From Bacillota bacterium (lineage in GTDB: Bacteria > Bacillota > UBA4882 > UBA10575), in contig JAKOVI010000090.1 in assembly GCA_029782135.1 (NCBI GenBank), positions 1 through 47,107 on the forward strand: a stretch of 47,107 bases of DNA. The letters are read 5' to 3'. The position numbers and the translations under genes are program-made. This document shows positions 1 to 6,965 of this stretch, in pieces; position 1 is the first letter of the stretch; every line of letters starts with the position of its first letter. The notes under the pieces were generated by a model. That model was not told the DNA's origin and ran no database searches. It saw nothing but the letters and a program-made list of their open reading frames with translations.

Positions 1-84
1 CGCTGACACACCGGAATCCTTGTTATTGCCTAAAAATAGACGGTGCAAAAGTTCTTGATCTACGGTAATCTGGTATTGAGCCAT
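1..84 (-). CDS. IS256-family transposase, N-terminal fragment
   Basis: This is the start of a mutator-type (DDE) transposase that moves its own element. Only 28 codons are visible, beginning MAQYQITVDQELLHRLFLGN, the characteristic N-terminus of IS256-family transposases. The start is an ATG at 84-82 with a GAGGAGGA ribosome binding site just upstream on the minus strand (around 91-98). The frame is open to the edge of the window, so nothing can be said about whether the copy is intact. The call rests on recognising the N-terminal sequence and on the matching terminal repeat next to it. Confidence 0.8.
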   Translation of the reverse strand, partial: MAQYQITVDQELLHRLFLGNNKDSGVSA

Positions 85-197
85 TCAAATTCCTCCTCTT
101 AGAATTTTGGTTTCTCCAACCTCTATTCTAACTGAGGAATTTGTTAATGGCTCTCCTATTTTTTCAGAAAACCATTTTTACACCATTATACGGACTC
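1..197 (-). mobile_element. End of an IS256-family insertion sequence (partial)
   Basis: The window opens inside an insertion sequence that continues to the left. It contains the first codons of an IS256-type transposase on the minus strand and, outside its start, a terminal inverted repeat. On the minus strand the end at about 175-197 reads GAGTCCGTATAATGGTGTAA followed by an A run, which closely resembles the known IS256 end (GTCCGTATAAT...GTGTAAAA). The outer boundary near 197 is an estimate; the other end and the 8-9 bp target duplication are outside the window. Confidence 0.8.
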
Positions 198-210
198 AAC
201 TAGTAAAGGT

Positions 211-471
211 TTGTCCTTAATATACATATTTTTATATACTCTTTATTGCGTTAAGAAGACAGGTATATATATCTATTTTTTTTGGATTTTACTGCCCATT
301 ATTCCAATAATTCATTTTTTCTCAATTAAGAAATCAAAAAAGGTATGGGTTATATTAATAATAATGATGGCGATTTATATATTCTTTGGTTTAAATATTG
401 AACCTAGTATAGTTGACAAAAGAATATTAAAAGTCGATTTCATGTATGATAACAAGACTTTCGTTACTTAG
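211..471 (+). pseudogene. Membrane-protein frame truncated by the IS256 insertion
   Basis: This 86-codon frame encodes two hydrophobic segments (roughly residues 2-35 and 44-61) followed by a short polar tail. There is no usable ribosome binding site in front of the TTG at 211, and the frame stays open upstream into the IS end. That suggests the original N-terminus was lost when the element inserted. The DNA is much more AT-rich than the rest of the window. No family is recognised. It could equally be a chance AT-rich frame; its overlap with the next frame at 446 could reflect a frameshifted gene. Confidence 0.3.
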
Positions 472-712
472 TAGGGATGAACATTCTGAATTAGTTACGG
501 ATATAAAATGGGAAGTTTACAAAGCAGAATTACTGTGGAATCTAGGAATAAAGATCGAAGACAGCTCTCCTCAAGGTAAATTGATGATATATCTTAGTGG
601 TATGACAATAATACGTAGTATGTCTATAAATAAAATTCTTCCAATCATCCAAAGGACAGATCTTAACCGGGTAATCAGGTCTGTGGAGGGTGGAATGGTT
701 ACCGAGTATTAA
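446..712 (+). CDS. Hypothetical protein, possible remnant
   Basis: An 88-residue frame with charged, non-repetitive composition (one Trp-rich stretch near residues 22-32) that overlaps the preceding frame by 26 bases in a different reading frame. No clear Shine-Dalgarno sequence precedes the ATG. I recognise no family. The overlap could mean translational coupling, or one gene split by a frameshift; the sequence alone does not decide. From 713 to 879 there is no convincing gene. A stop-free frame across 734-889 has protein-like content (Lys/Arg-rich C-terminus) but lacks a start signal, consistent with decayed genes beside the insertion sequence. Confidence 0.3.
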   Translation: MITRLSLLSRDEHSELVTDIKWEVYKAELLWNLGIKIEDSSPQGKLMIYLSGMTIIRSMSINKILPIIQRTDLNRVIRSVEGGMVTEY

Positions 713-879
713 AAAAAGGCGGCATTAGATTGAACCAACAGTAAGGATCTGCTTCTACCAAGTTTGGATAATAAAGGAAATACAGGTTTTTTATCGAAAA
801 GGGTGATAGCGAATAAGTCTGAAGGCCAACAAGATAGATGGTTAGAGTTGGCCATTAAAAATAAAAAGCGGAGGTATCT

Positions 880-1380
880 ATGGTGTTGAAAAAAGCGACT
901 CAATTTATTGTCCTTATCTTACTTTTCCTTTATCTAACCAGTCCGGTATATGCGAATTCCAAAATTGCTGAGAACAAAGGTACGTTGTTTGGTCTTAGGT
1001 TTTCAATCGAAACTATCTCGCAGACTAATGATATCAATGGCGGAAGTTATTTTTACCTTAATCCGATCGTTACTTTTAATCAGCGGTTTTCCATTAATCT
1101 CAGGTATTCGACAAATATCGCTCCCGGGAAATTTTCCGATCATTTGTTTTCAATTACTCCTCAGTTTAATTATAACCATAAACGTAAAGATCAGTATTAT
1201 TTTGGCCCTACTTGTTTAATAACAAAAGATAATGCATATTATGGTTTAAAGTTTGCTCCATTTTTTACGCATAATGAAAAAATGGTACTAGAAATGATGC
1301 CGATAAGCTTCCTTTATTCACCGAAAACAGCTGAACACGTAATAAGATTTGAAGTCCTAGGATTAGGATTCAGTTTTTAA
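880..1380 (+). CDS. Secreted beta-rich protein, outer-membrane-barrel-like
   Basis: A 166-residue protein with a clear Sec signal peptide: a Lys-Lys start, a hydrophobic core, and a predicted cut after VYA at about residue 25. The mature part has no further membrane helix and is rich in alternating polar/aromatic stretches (SYFYLNPIVTF, FSINLRYS, YYFGPTCLI, YYGLKFAPFF), the pattern of beta strands. It ends in FEVLGLGFSF, a terminal strand with a final Phe as in outer-membrane barrels recognised by BamA. The start ATG at 880 has GGAGG at 870-874. Family not recognised. An outer-membrane location is inference and requires a diderm host; a secreted soluble beta protein is the alternative. Confidence 0.6.
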   Translation: MVLKKATQFIVLILLFLYLTSPVYANSKIAENKGTLFGLRFSIETISQTNDINGGSYFYLNPIVTFNQRFSINLRYSTNIAPGKFSDHLFSITPQFNYNHKRKDQYYFGPTCLITKDNAYYGLKFAPFFTHNEKMVLEMMPISFLYSPKTAEHVIRFEVLGLGFSF

Positions 1381-1481
1381 GTACTTTGTTTTTAGTAAAT
1401 AACGCCATGACTAGTTAAGGTTGCCCGAATTTAAGAAGCGGAACTAGGAGGTAACCTGGATTTGGACAAGAGGGTGCGGAT

Positions 1482-2039
1482 ATGAAGATTATCGATCTTA
1501 AAGCAGAGGATAAAGAATTGATCGAACAAACTGCTCTCATTTTATATGAAAGTTTTAAGGATATTTCTACCGCTTGGCCCCGCTTGGAACTGGCCCGGGC
1601 TGAAGTTTATGACTCAATCGGAGAGGATAAGATTAGTCGTATTGCCATAAACGATGAGCAGACTGTCCTGGGCTGGATTGGTGGAAGAAGTATGTATAAC
1701 GGGAATGTTTGGGAGTTGCATCCCCTGGTTGTCAAAAAAGAGTACCGGGGTCAAGGGATCGGAAAAGCACTCGTCAATGATTTGGAAGAGAGGGTTAGAG
1801 AGCGTGGCGGATTAACAATCTGGCTAGGAACGGATGATGAGGATAATTCGACCTCTCTATCGAATACGGATTTATATGAAAATCTCTATGAAAAGATTGT
1901 CAATATTAGAAACCTGAAAAGGCACCCCTATGAGTTCTACCAGAAGATGGGATTTATCATTGTCGGAGTGATGCCGGATGCCAGTGGAATCGGGAAACCT
2001 GACATTTATATGGCGAAAAAGGTAAGAAACAATCCATAG
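1482..2039 (+). CDS. GNAT acetyltransferase, AAC(6')-like
   Basis: A 185-residue N-acetyltransferase that would transfer acetyl from acetyl-CoA to an amine. Motif A is visible as VVKKEYRGQGIGKALVNDLE (about residues 82-101), the pyrophosphate-binding Q/RxxGxG/A loop. Further on, a run of Asp/Glu (LGTDDEDNSTSLS), then HPYEFYQKMGF and GKPDIYMAKK, match the layout of proteins annotated as aminoglycoside 6'-N-acetyltransferases and their housekeeping relatives. The substrate cannot be told from sequence. The start ATG has GAGGGTG seven bases upstream. A stronger AGGAGG at 1446-1451 instead suits a 7-codon TTG frame that overlaps the start (see findings). Confidence 0.8.
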   Translation: MKIIDLKAEDKELIEQTALILYESFKDISTAWPRLELARAEVYDSIGEDKISRIAINDEQTVLGWIGGRSMYNGNVWELHPLVVKKEYRGQGIGKALVNDLEERVRERGGLTIWLGTDDEDNSTSLSNTDLYENLYEKIVNIRNLKRHPYEFYQKMGFIIVGVMPDASGIGKPDIYMAKKVRNNP

Positions 2040-2044
2040 AGGAT

Positions 2045-2428
2045 ATGGAGTTGATCCTAAGTAAAAAGATAATGGCTCTTTTTACGGTGGTTTGTTTGTT
2101 GTTTAGTATTACTCTGATCACTGCAGCGAAGGATGATCTTCCCACTAATGTAAAAGTGATTAGCCAATCGTGTACAAAAGATGAACTTTATTTAACGGTA
2201 ATAGATTTGGACTGTAATGAAGTTGTTATTATATGTTATTATGCATCAATCTCAAGTCTGGTTCGAGGTAAACTTCAATTAGATAGTTTAGTGATCAGAA
2301 CCGGAATGTTTGTGGAACCGGACGAACAGAAATATGTTATTGGTCAAGATGCGCCTTTTGAAGAAGATAACGACCAAGGCAAAAACCAGAACCACATGAA
2401 TAATATCCAGATGAAAAATGTTTATTGA
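2045..2428 (+). CDS. Hypothetical secreted protein
   Basis: A 127-residue protein with a signal peptide (Lys-Lys, then a hydrophobic core MALFTVVCLLFSITLITAA, cut near residue 28). The mature region is predicted beta-rich with one Cys pair-like arrangement (SCTKDELYLTVIDLDCNEVV) and ends in an acidic, Asn/Gln-rich tail. It starts five bases after the acetyltransferase stop, so the two may be co-transcribed. The codon frame continues without a second stop for another 73 codons after its TGA (2429-2647), so this may be the 5' part of a longer gene broken by a nonsense change. No family recognised. Confidence 0.5.
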   Translation: MELILSKKIMALFTVVCLLFSITLITAAKDDLPTNVKVISQSCTKDELYLTVIDLDCNEVVIICYYASISSLVRGKLQLDSLVIRTGMFVEPDEQKYVIGQDAPFEEDNDQGKNQNHMNNIQMKNVY

Positions 2429-2647
2429 GAGCGCTTGGGCGGTAGCAAACCTGCTGTGGAGTCCGGACAAAGCCAAATTGTATTAGTGGAAAAAATTCGC
2501 CCGGGGTTTGGGATAGTTTCATTAGGGGATAACCGGCAAGCAATCTATTGTAAAGGATTTGTGCAAAAACCAGCGAATAGTGGGTTATATAGTGTATTGC
2601 AAAGAAAAAGAGAATTATTGGTCGTGGGGTTAGGTTTAACTTTTTAA
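2429..2647 (+). pseudogene. In-frame continuation after the TGA, possible 3' part of the secreted gene
   Basis: Reading straight on from the TGA at 2426-2428, in the same frame, gives about 72 codons without a stop, ending RELLVVGLGLTF. The sequence is protein-like (IVLVEKIRPGFGIVSLGDNRQAIYC). The only possible independent start is a TTG at 2435 without a proper ribosome binding site. The end resembles the Gly-Leu-Gly-x-x-Phe end of the secreted protein at 880-1380. I read it as either the second half of a gene interrupted by a stop, or a separate weakly expressed gene. Confidence 0.35.
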
Positions 2648-2911
2648 TATCCCCTGCAGAACATGGTCAGAATCGATAATGTTTCTCCAGTTGCAACTCC
2701 CTTTTTCCAGATTGGCAACGAAAACCCGGGCATTCGAACCCAAGTAGTCAGCGAGGCGTTTTGCTACCTCTTTGGTAGTTTCGGCTCCGGTAACCACCCA
2801 GCAGTTTTCTGTGATCTGGCAACAACCATCTATTCCGTAAAGCCAGATCTGAAATTGCTTGTATCCCTCGCTGTCTTTAGAATAAGAATCGAGGCAGATT
2901 ATTTTGGCCAT
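2636..2911 (-). CDS. Small SinR/Cas2-fold-like protein
   Basis: A 91-residue protein on the minus strand with a good ribosome binding site (AGGAGGG) six bases before its ATG at 2911. The order of segments suggests a ferredoxin-like fold of the Cas2/VapD/SinR-like group: an initial beta strand ending in Asp (AKIICLDSY), a middle CCQITENCWVVTG strand, a helix TTKEVAKRLADYLG, a strand RVFVANLEKG and a C-terminal NWRNI. Small proteins annotated as SinR-family (not the Bacillus regulator) share the xxWVV(T/K)T-helix-(V/A)xVxxLxxxxxxW pattern. No cas genes or CRISPR repeats are nearby, so a CRISPR role is not implied. It converges on, and slightly overlaps, the preceding plus-strand frame. Function unknown. 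Confidence 0.5.
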   Translation of the reverse strand: MAKIICLDSYSKDSEGYKQFQIWLYGIDGCCQITENCWVVTGAETTKEVAKRLADYLGSNARVFVANLEKGSCNWRNIIDSDHVLQGILKS

Positions 2912-3010
2912 AGTAACCCTCCTAAGTATTGAAGTAATTTATAAATGAAAAATCCCACCAACAGTAAGGATAGGAATTTTACCCGTATTATTCATGAGGG
3001 AGTGATTGAG

Positions 3011-3898
3011 ATGGCGCACTTTACTCCGATTAAATTCTCCAATCCGTCCGGCTCTTTTTTTCTCTCCCAGAGGATTGGTTATGGCCATGAAAATATGGGG
3101 ATCAATCATTACCATTCGAACTATGAAATATTCTATCTTTTAGATGGCGAAAGGATTTATTTTATTAATGACCGGACCTATCACCTTAAACCTAACTGTG
3201 TGGTTTTTATTAAACCTTTTATTTTACACACAGTCCAAGCTACCGGACCACAAAATTACGATCGAATCTTAATTAAGTTCAACAAGGAATTTTTGGCGGA
3301 TTCAATTACGCAAGGCTTTGAAGCGTTTAATTTGCTGTTTAATAAGTACAATTTTGTTGCGTTTAAACCGGTTTACCTGAAGATCATTGAAAGTATTTTT
3401 GAGACGATGAAACAGGAAGCCTTGAACCAAAGTATCGATTATGAGGTAAATTTACGGGCACAATTGCTGCAATTGTTGGTTTACGCTGCCCGAAATATAA
3501 ATGATCAAGAAGAAATACCTTATGAAAGTCCGACGCATGCCCGGATTGCGGAGATTGTCAAATATATCAACCAGAACTATAAAGAGAAACTAACTTTGTC
3601 CTCGATCGCCGAGCGGTTTTACATGAGCCCTTCCTATCTAAGCCGTACATTTAAGATGGTAATGGGAGTCCTTATTACTGATTATCTGAATAATCTCCGG
3701 ATCTCCAAAGCCCAGCTTCTCTTAAAAGAATCGGATTTGAGTATTCTCGAGGTCGCCGGGGAAGTCGGGTTTGACAACCAATCATATTTTGGGCGAGTCT
3801 TTAAAAGTATTGTCGGGGTTTCCCCGTTGCAGTACCGTAAAGAACCTGATGCACCTTCCGTGCCGACCACCTTTAGAAAAAATCGAAATATCCTATGA
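3011..3898 (+). CDS. AraC-family transcriptional regulator
   Basis: A regulator of about 295 residues. The N-terminal half is a cupin-type sensing domain (NHYHSNYEIFYLLDGE, then HLKPNCVVFIKPFILH). The C-terminal ~100 residues are the double helix-turn-helix AraC domain (IAERFYMSPSYLSRTFK and the signature VAGEVGFDNQSYFGRVFK...GVSPLQYRK). I start it at the ATG at 3011 because GAGGGAG lies eight bases upstream. An ATG at 2945 would add 22 residues but has no ribosome binding site. It sits upstream of, and in line with, the pectinesterase gene, so control of plant-polysaccharide use is a reasonable guess, but a terminator separates the two genes. The ligand is unknown. Confidence 0.9.
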   Translation: MAHFTPIKFSNPSGSFFLSQRIGYGHENMGINHYHSNYEIFYLLDGERIYFINDRTYHLKPNCVVFIKPFILHTVQATGPQNYDRILIKFNKEFLADSITQGFEAFNLLFNKYNFVAFKPVYLKIIESIFETMKQEALNQSIDYEVNLRAQLLQLLVYAARNINDQEEIPYESPTHARIAEIVKYINQNYKEKLTLSSIAERFYMSPSYLSRTFKMVMGVLITDYLNNLRISKAQLLLKESDLSILEVAGEVGFDNQSYFGRVFKSIVGVSPLQYRKEPDAPSVPTTFRKNRNIL

Positions 3899-4015
3899 TA
3901 TTATTATAAGATAAATGTGGCACAAAAGCCATTTTTTCAATCCGGACAACAACAACAAAACAAGTTGGATTCAGTCCGGACAAAAAATGAATAACTAATA
4001 AAAAAATGAACAAAA

Positions 4016-4053
4016 GCACCAACTCAGCTTTACCAGCGGGTTGGTGTTTTTTT
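4016..4053 (+). terminator. Rho-independent terminator downstream of the AraC gene
   Basis: The arms CACCAAC (4017-4023) and GTTGGTG (4040-4046) form a perfect seven-pair stem with a 16-base loop, followed by seven T. It would end the AraC transcript about 120 bases after the stop codon. Confidence 0.75.
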
Positions 4054-4055
4054 GT

Positions 4056-4360
4056 ACCATAAAACACTAACGGGAGCTTGTATTATGTAAACACAGAGAG
4101 CAAAAAATATGGGTGGTTTTAAGCTTGTTTAGAGCATTTGACCGGGGAAAGATTTGGAGAAAACCGGCAGATCAGACAATAACCTAATAGATTGGACGAT
4201 TGAAAGAAAATTAAAATTAACATTGAGCTATTAATAATCATTTCTTTCCAATGTCTCTGATGCTTTCAACATAATACTGGCAGCGCTACGGGGAAGAAGG
4301 TGGGAAATGGGGAAATTGTATTTGGCTTAGGTAAAAACTAATGAGATAAGGAGGAGAAGA
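4056..4360 (+). other. Gene-free leader region upstream of the pectinesterase
   Basis: No coding frame is supported in this ~300-base stretch. It carries an imperfect inverted repeat (ATTGAAAGAAAAT at about 4199-4211 against ATTTCTTTCCAAT at about 4240-4252) and a strong ribosome binding site AAGGAGGAG just before the pectinesterase ATG. I see no convincing sigma-A promoter. Confidence 0.4.
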
Positions 4361-6844
4361 ATGTCTAAATTTAAAAAGCTTGCTTATCTATTAGTATTCG
4401 TGCTCATCATTACGAGCGCATTCGGTTGTAAGACCAAGAGCAGAACTAAGCCTGGTGGTGGAAACAATACCCCTGGCGGTGGTAACGATACCCCTGGTGG
4501 CGGCAGTGATATAGTGATTGTTGATGGTATCGCGTTAAGTCAAGCCGCCTATTATAACAAGGACTTCACTACAGATTATAATGATTGGGAACTGGTGAAC
4601 GGTGCGACTGCCGAAATTAGCGAGGGTGTTCTGAAGATAACACCGGGCGCCCAAGAAGGTATTGCCCTTAAGTTAAAGGAGAGCGTTTGGCAGTCGATCG
4701 TCGGGCAAATGGGCGGGTCGGCCGACAGTTATTATGTCGAAATGCTCATTCGTCCCACCAGCGCGCCTGTTGGAAGCAACAAAAACATTGGGATTGCTAC
4801 GAACATTACTTCGGACAATCAAAACTTTTATTATGCTGGCTTTAATGGCAACGGACGGATGCAAGCCGGGAAAGCAACCGGGAACGCAAACGATTTGAAA
4901 GGTTACCAAAACACCGGCGACGGCACTACCGTGAATACGGAAAAGGACTTCGTCTATTATAAATGGCGTTATGAATATAACAACGGCGTGATCAATTTCT
5001 ACAGTAACGACCTGTTTATGGGGAAAAATGGCGCCCTTGCCAATTACACTCCAGGGGAAAATTATTCCGGTACGATTGGGGTCTATACCTGCGGTGCTTC
5101 TTTTGAAGTTGCTTCGGTCCGGATTGGCAGACTTGATGAAAACTTGACGAAGTTGATTATTGAAACAGCCGATACCAATTTTGCGCTGCTCTGGGGCAAA
5201 TACTTACGGCGGATCAAGAGCGAGCATGCCTTGGGGATTAAGGTTGGGGATACTGCCGAGTTTACCATTACGGCAACAGATGCTTCTGGTCAGGACGATA
5301 CCTGGAACGCGACATCCACTAATCCGCAAGTTTTATCCCTGTCGGCGACAAGTGGTAACAGTGGCGACAAGCTTACCGTTACCGCAGTGGGTGTCGGAAC
5401 GGCCACAATTAAGATTACCAATGGTTCAAATGCTTATTCAGCAAGAGAAATCACCTATGAAGTTGAAGATGCCATGGGGTTCGTCCCGGATCAGTACGGC
5501 GACATCAGCGGTAAAGTCTATCCGAATGTCGGCGCCAATGCCGCCTATACGGATGGCGAGTTCATGATTGCTTTTGATACCGAACCGCAAATTTTGGAAC
5601 AAAGCGGAGCGATTTATATTTACAACTATGAAACCGGCGAGGTGTCCGATACTATTTATTTCGCCAACGATCGCTCATCGGTCCACGAGTTCAGAAGGGG
5701 CGCGAAACTGAACGAAGATTCGCAAAGAATACGGATCGACGGTAACAACCTCTACTTTACTCCGCACTTTGAAAACTTGGCATATACTACCAAGTATTAT
5801 GTGGTAATAGCCAACCAAGTCATCGAGGGAACTTTAAACGGGAAAACCTTTACCGGCTTCTCCCCGAATGACAAAACCTGGTACTTTACCACCAAAGCGG
5901 CACCGGTGATTGCCGGGTCAACCATTTCCGTCGACGGCAGTCAAGACAGCACGGCCGATTTCCGGACCATCCAAGCGGCTTTGAGCTATGCGATGGCGAA
6001 TAAACTTGACGATGTCGAGATTCAAATCGAACCTGGTACTTACCGTGAATTGTTAAGCTACAAATATGACGCCAATATCACCTTAAGAGGGATGGGAACG
6101 GCGAAGTATGGCCAGGATGTCGTGATCGAGTATAAAAACGCTGAAAAAATCAACAGCGGTACCGACAACCGTGGTTTGACGTATTTCTCGACAAATAAAA
6201 CGCTTAACCTGGTGAACCTGACTCTGAAAAATGCCGCGGATAAAGCGACTTATGGCCAAGCGGAGACGATTTACTTCAATAACGATAATGGTACTTTAAT
6301 CGCCTTTAACTGTTCCTTTATCAGCGAGCAGGATACCATCCTCACTAAGGGCGTGAACTGGTTCTACGATTGCTATATCGAAGGAAATACCGATTTCATC
6401 TGGGGATATGCATCGGCGTGCGTCTTTGAGGTATGCGAAATTCATTTGGTCAGTGACGGCTCTTACATCTTCCAGGCCCGTTCGCCGGCAGGAAGCAGGG
6501 GTTATGTCTTGCTCAACTGCGACCTGATCACCGATACTGCAGGTGAGAGTTACTTTGCCCGGAGCGGCGGAGATTCCAACTATTTTGACAACGTATCCAT
6601 TATCAACTGCCGGATCAGCGGGGCGGGAACGCTTCAAAGCTGGCACGAATCGCCGCTGCCGAATCCCAACCCCGGAACCGCGATCGCCGGTTGGAAACAA
6701 TATGGTTTGACCGACGGCGAAGGGAATCCGATCACCGTCACGAGCCCGACCGCCTACACGTTGACCGAAGCCGAGTATAAAGATGAGGTTAACGGTTGGG
6801 ATACGAGCGAAAAGATCTTCGGTAAGACGCTGGTTCTACCCTAA
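4361..6844 (+). CDS. Multidomain lipoprotein pectinesterase
   Basis: An 827-residue exported enzyme predicted to remove methyl esters from pectin. The N-terminus is a lipoprotein signal with SAFG|C (lipid-bearing Cys23), followed by a flexible linker of three PGGGN/S-type repeats (31-49). Residues ~55-255 look like a jelly-roll/laminin-G-type carbohydrate-binding module, ~287-371 a Big_2 immunoglobulin-like domain, and ~377-513 another Ig-like (SbsA/Big_5-type) domain. Residues ~521-780 form the right-handed beta-helix of family CE8. Catalytic landmarks are present: YGQAETI, SEQDTI (Asp658), NTDFIWG (Asp678) and the QARS arginine (Arg707). A perfect terminator follows. The upstream AraC gene is a candidate regulator. 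Confidence 0.9.
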   Translation: MSKFKKLAYLLVFVLIITSAFGCKTKSRTKPGGGNNTPGGGNDTPGGGSDIVIVDGIALSQAAYYNKDFTTDYNDWELVNGATAEISEGVLKITPGAQEGIALKLKESVWQSIVGQMGGSADSYYVEMLIRPTSAPVGSNKNIGIATNITSDNQNFYYAGFNGNGRMQAGKATGNANDLKGYQNTGDGTTVNTEKDFVYYKWRYEYNNGVINFYSNDLFMGKNGALANYTPGENYSGTIGVYTCGASFEVASVRIGRLDENLTKLIIETADTNFALLWGKYLRRIKSEHALGIKVGDTAEFTITATDASGQDDTWNATSTNPQVLSLSATSGNSGDKLTVTAVGVGTATIKITNGSNAYSAREITYEVEDAMGFVPDQYGDISGKVYPNVGANAAYTDGEFMIAFDTEPQILEQSGAIYIYNYETGEVSDTIYFANDRSSVHEFRRGAKLNEDSQRIRIDGNNLYFTPHFENLAYTTKYYVVIANQVIEGTLNGKTFTGFSPNDKTWYFTTKAAPVIAGSTISVDGSQDSTADFRTIQAALSYAMANKLDDVEIQIEPGTYRELLSYKYDANITLRGMGTAKYGQDVVIEYKNAEKINSGTDNRGLTYFSTNKTLNLVNLTLKNAADKATYGQAETIYFNNDNGTLIAFNCSFISEQDTILTKGVNWFYDCYIEGNTDFIWGYASACVFEVCEIHLVSDGSYIFQARSPAGSRGYVLLNCDLITDTAGESYFARSGGDSNYFDNVSIINCRISGAGTLQSWHESPLPNPNPGTAIAGWKQYGLTDGEGNPITVTSPTAYTLTEAEYKDEVNGWDTSEKIFGKTLVLP

Positions 6845-6867
6845 AAACATTACTCGCGACTAAGACA

Positions 6868-6905
6868 AAACAACCGCTTTCCTGAAGGAAAGCGGTTGTT
6901 TGTTT
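6868..6905 (+). terminator. Terminator of the pectinesterase gene
   Basis: A perfect 15-base stem (AAACAACCGCTTTCC, 6868-6882, with its complement 6887-6901) around a TGAA loop, ending in a T-rich tail. Because of the A run on the other side, it may also serve the converging polX transcript. Confidence 0.85.
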
Positions 6906-6965
6906 CAACAATGATTCAGGTTCACCGTTATGGTTATCTTACGGATTGATAATTAAATATATCCG

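Noticed and set aside
709-903. 64-codon minus-strand frame covering the promoter region of the 880 gene
   Set aside because: No ribosome binding site and it lies antisense to the start of a gene with a clear signal peptide.
2636-2911. CRISPR system suggested by the Cas2-like protein
   Set aside because: No repeat array, cas1 or other cas gene is visible anywhere in the window.
3941-3983. Direct repeat TCCGGACAA at 3941 and 3975 after the AraC gene
   Set aside because: Only nine bases, placed downstream of the gene and before its terminator; no evidence for an operator.
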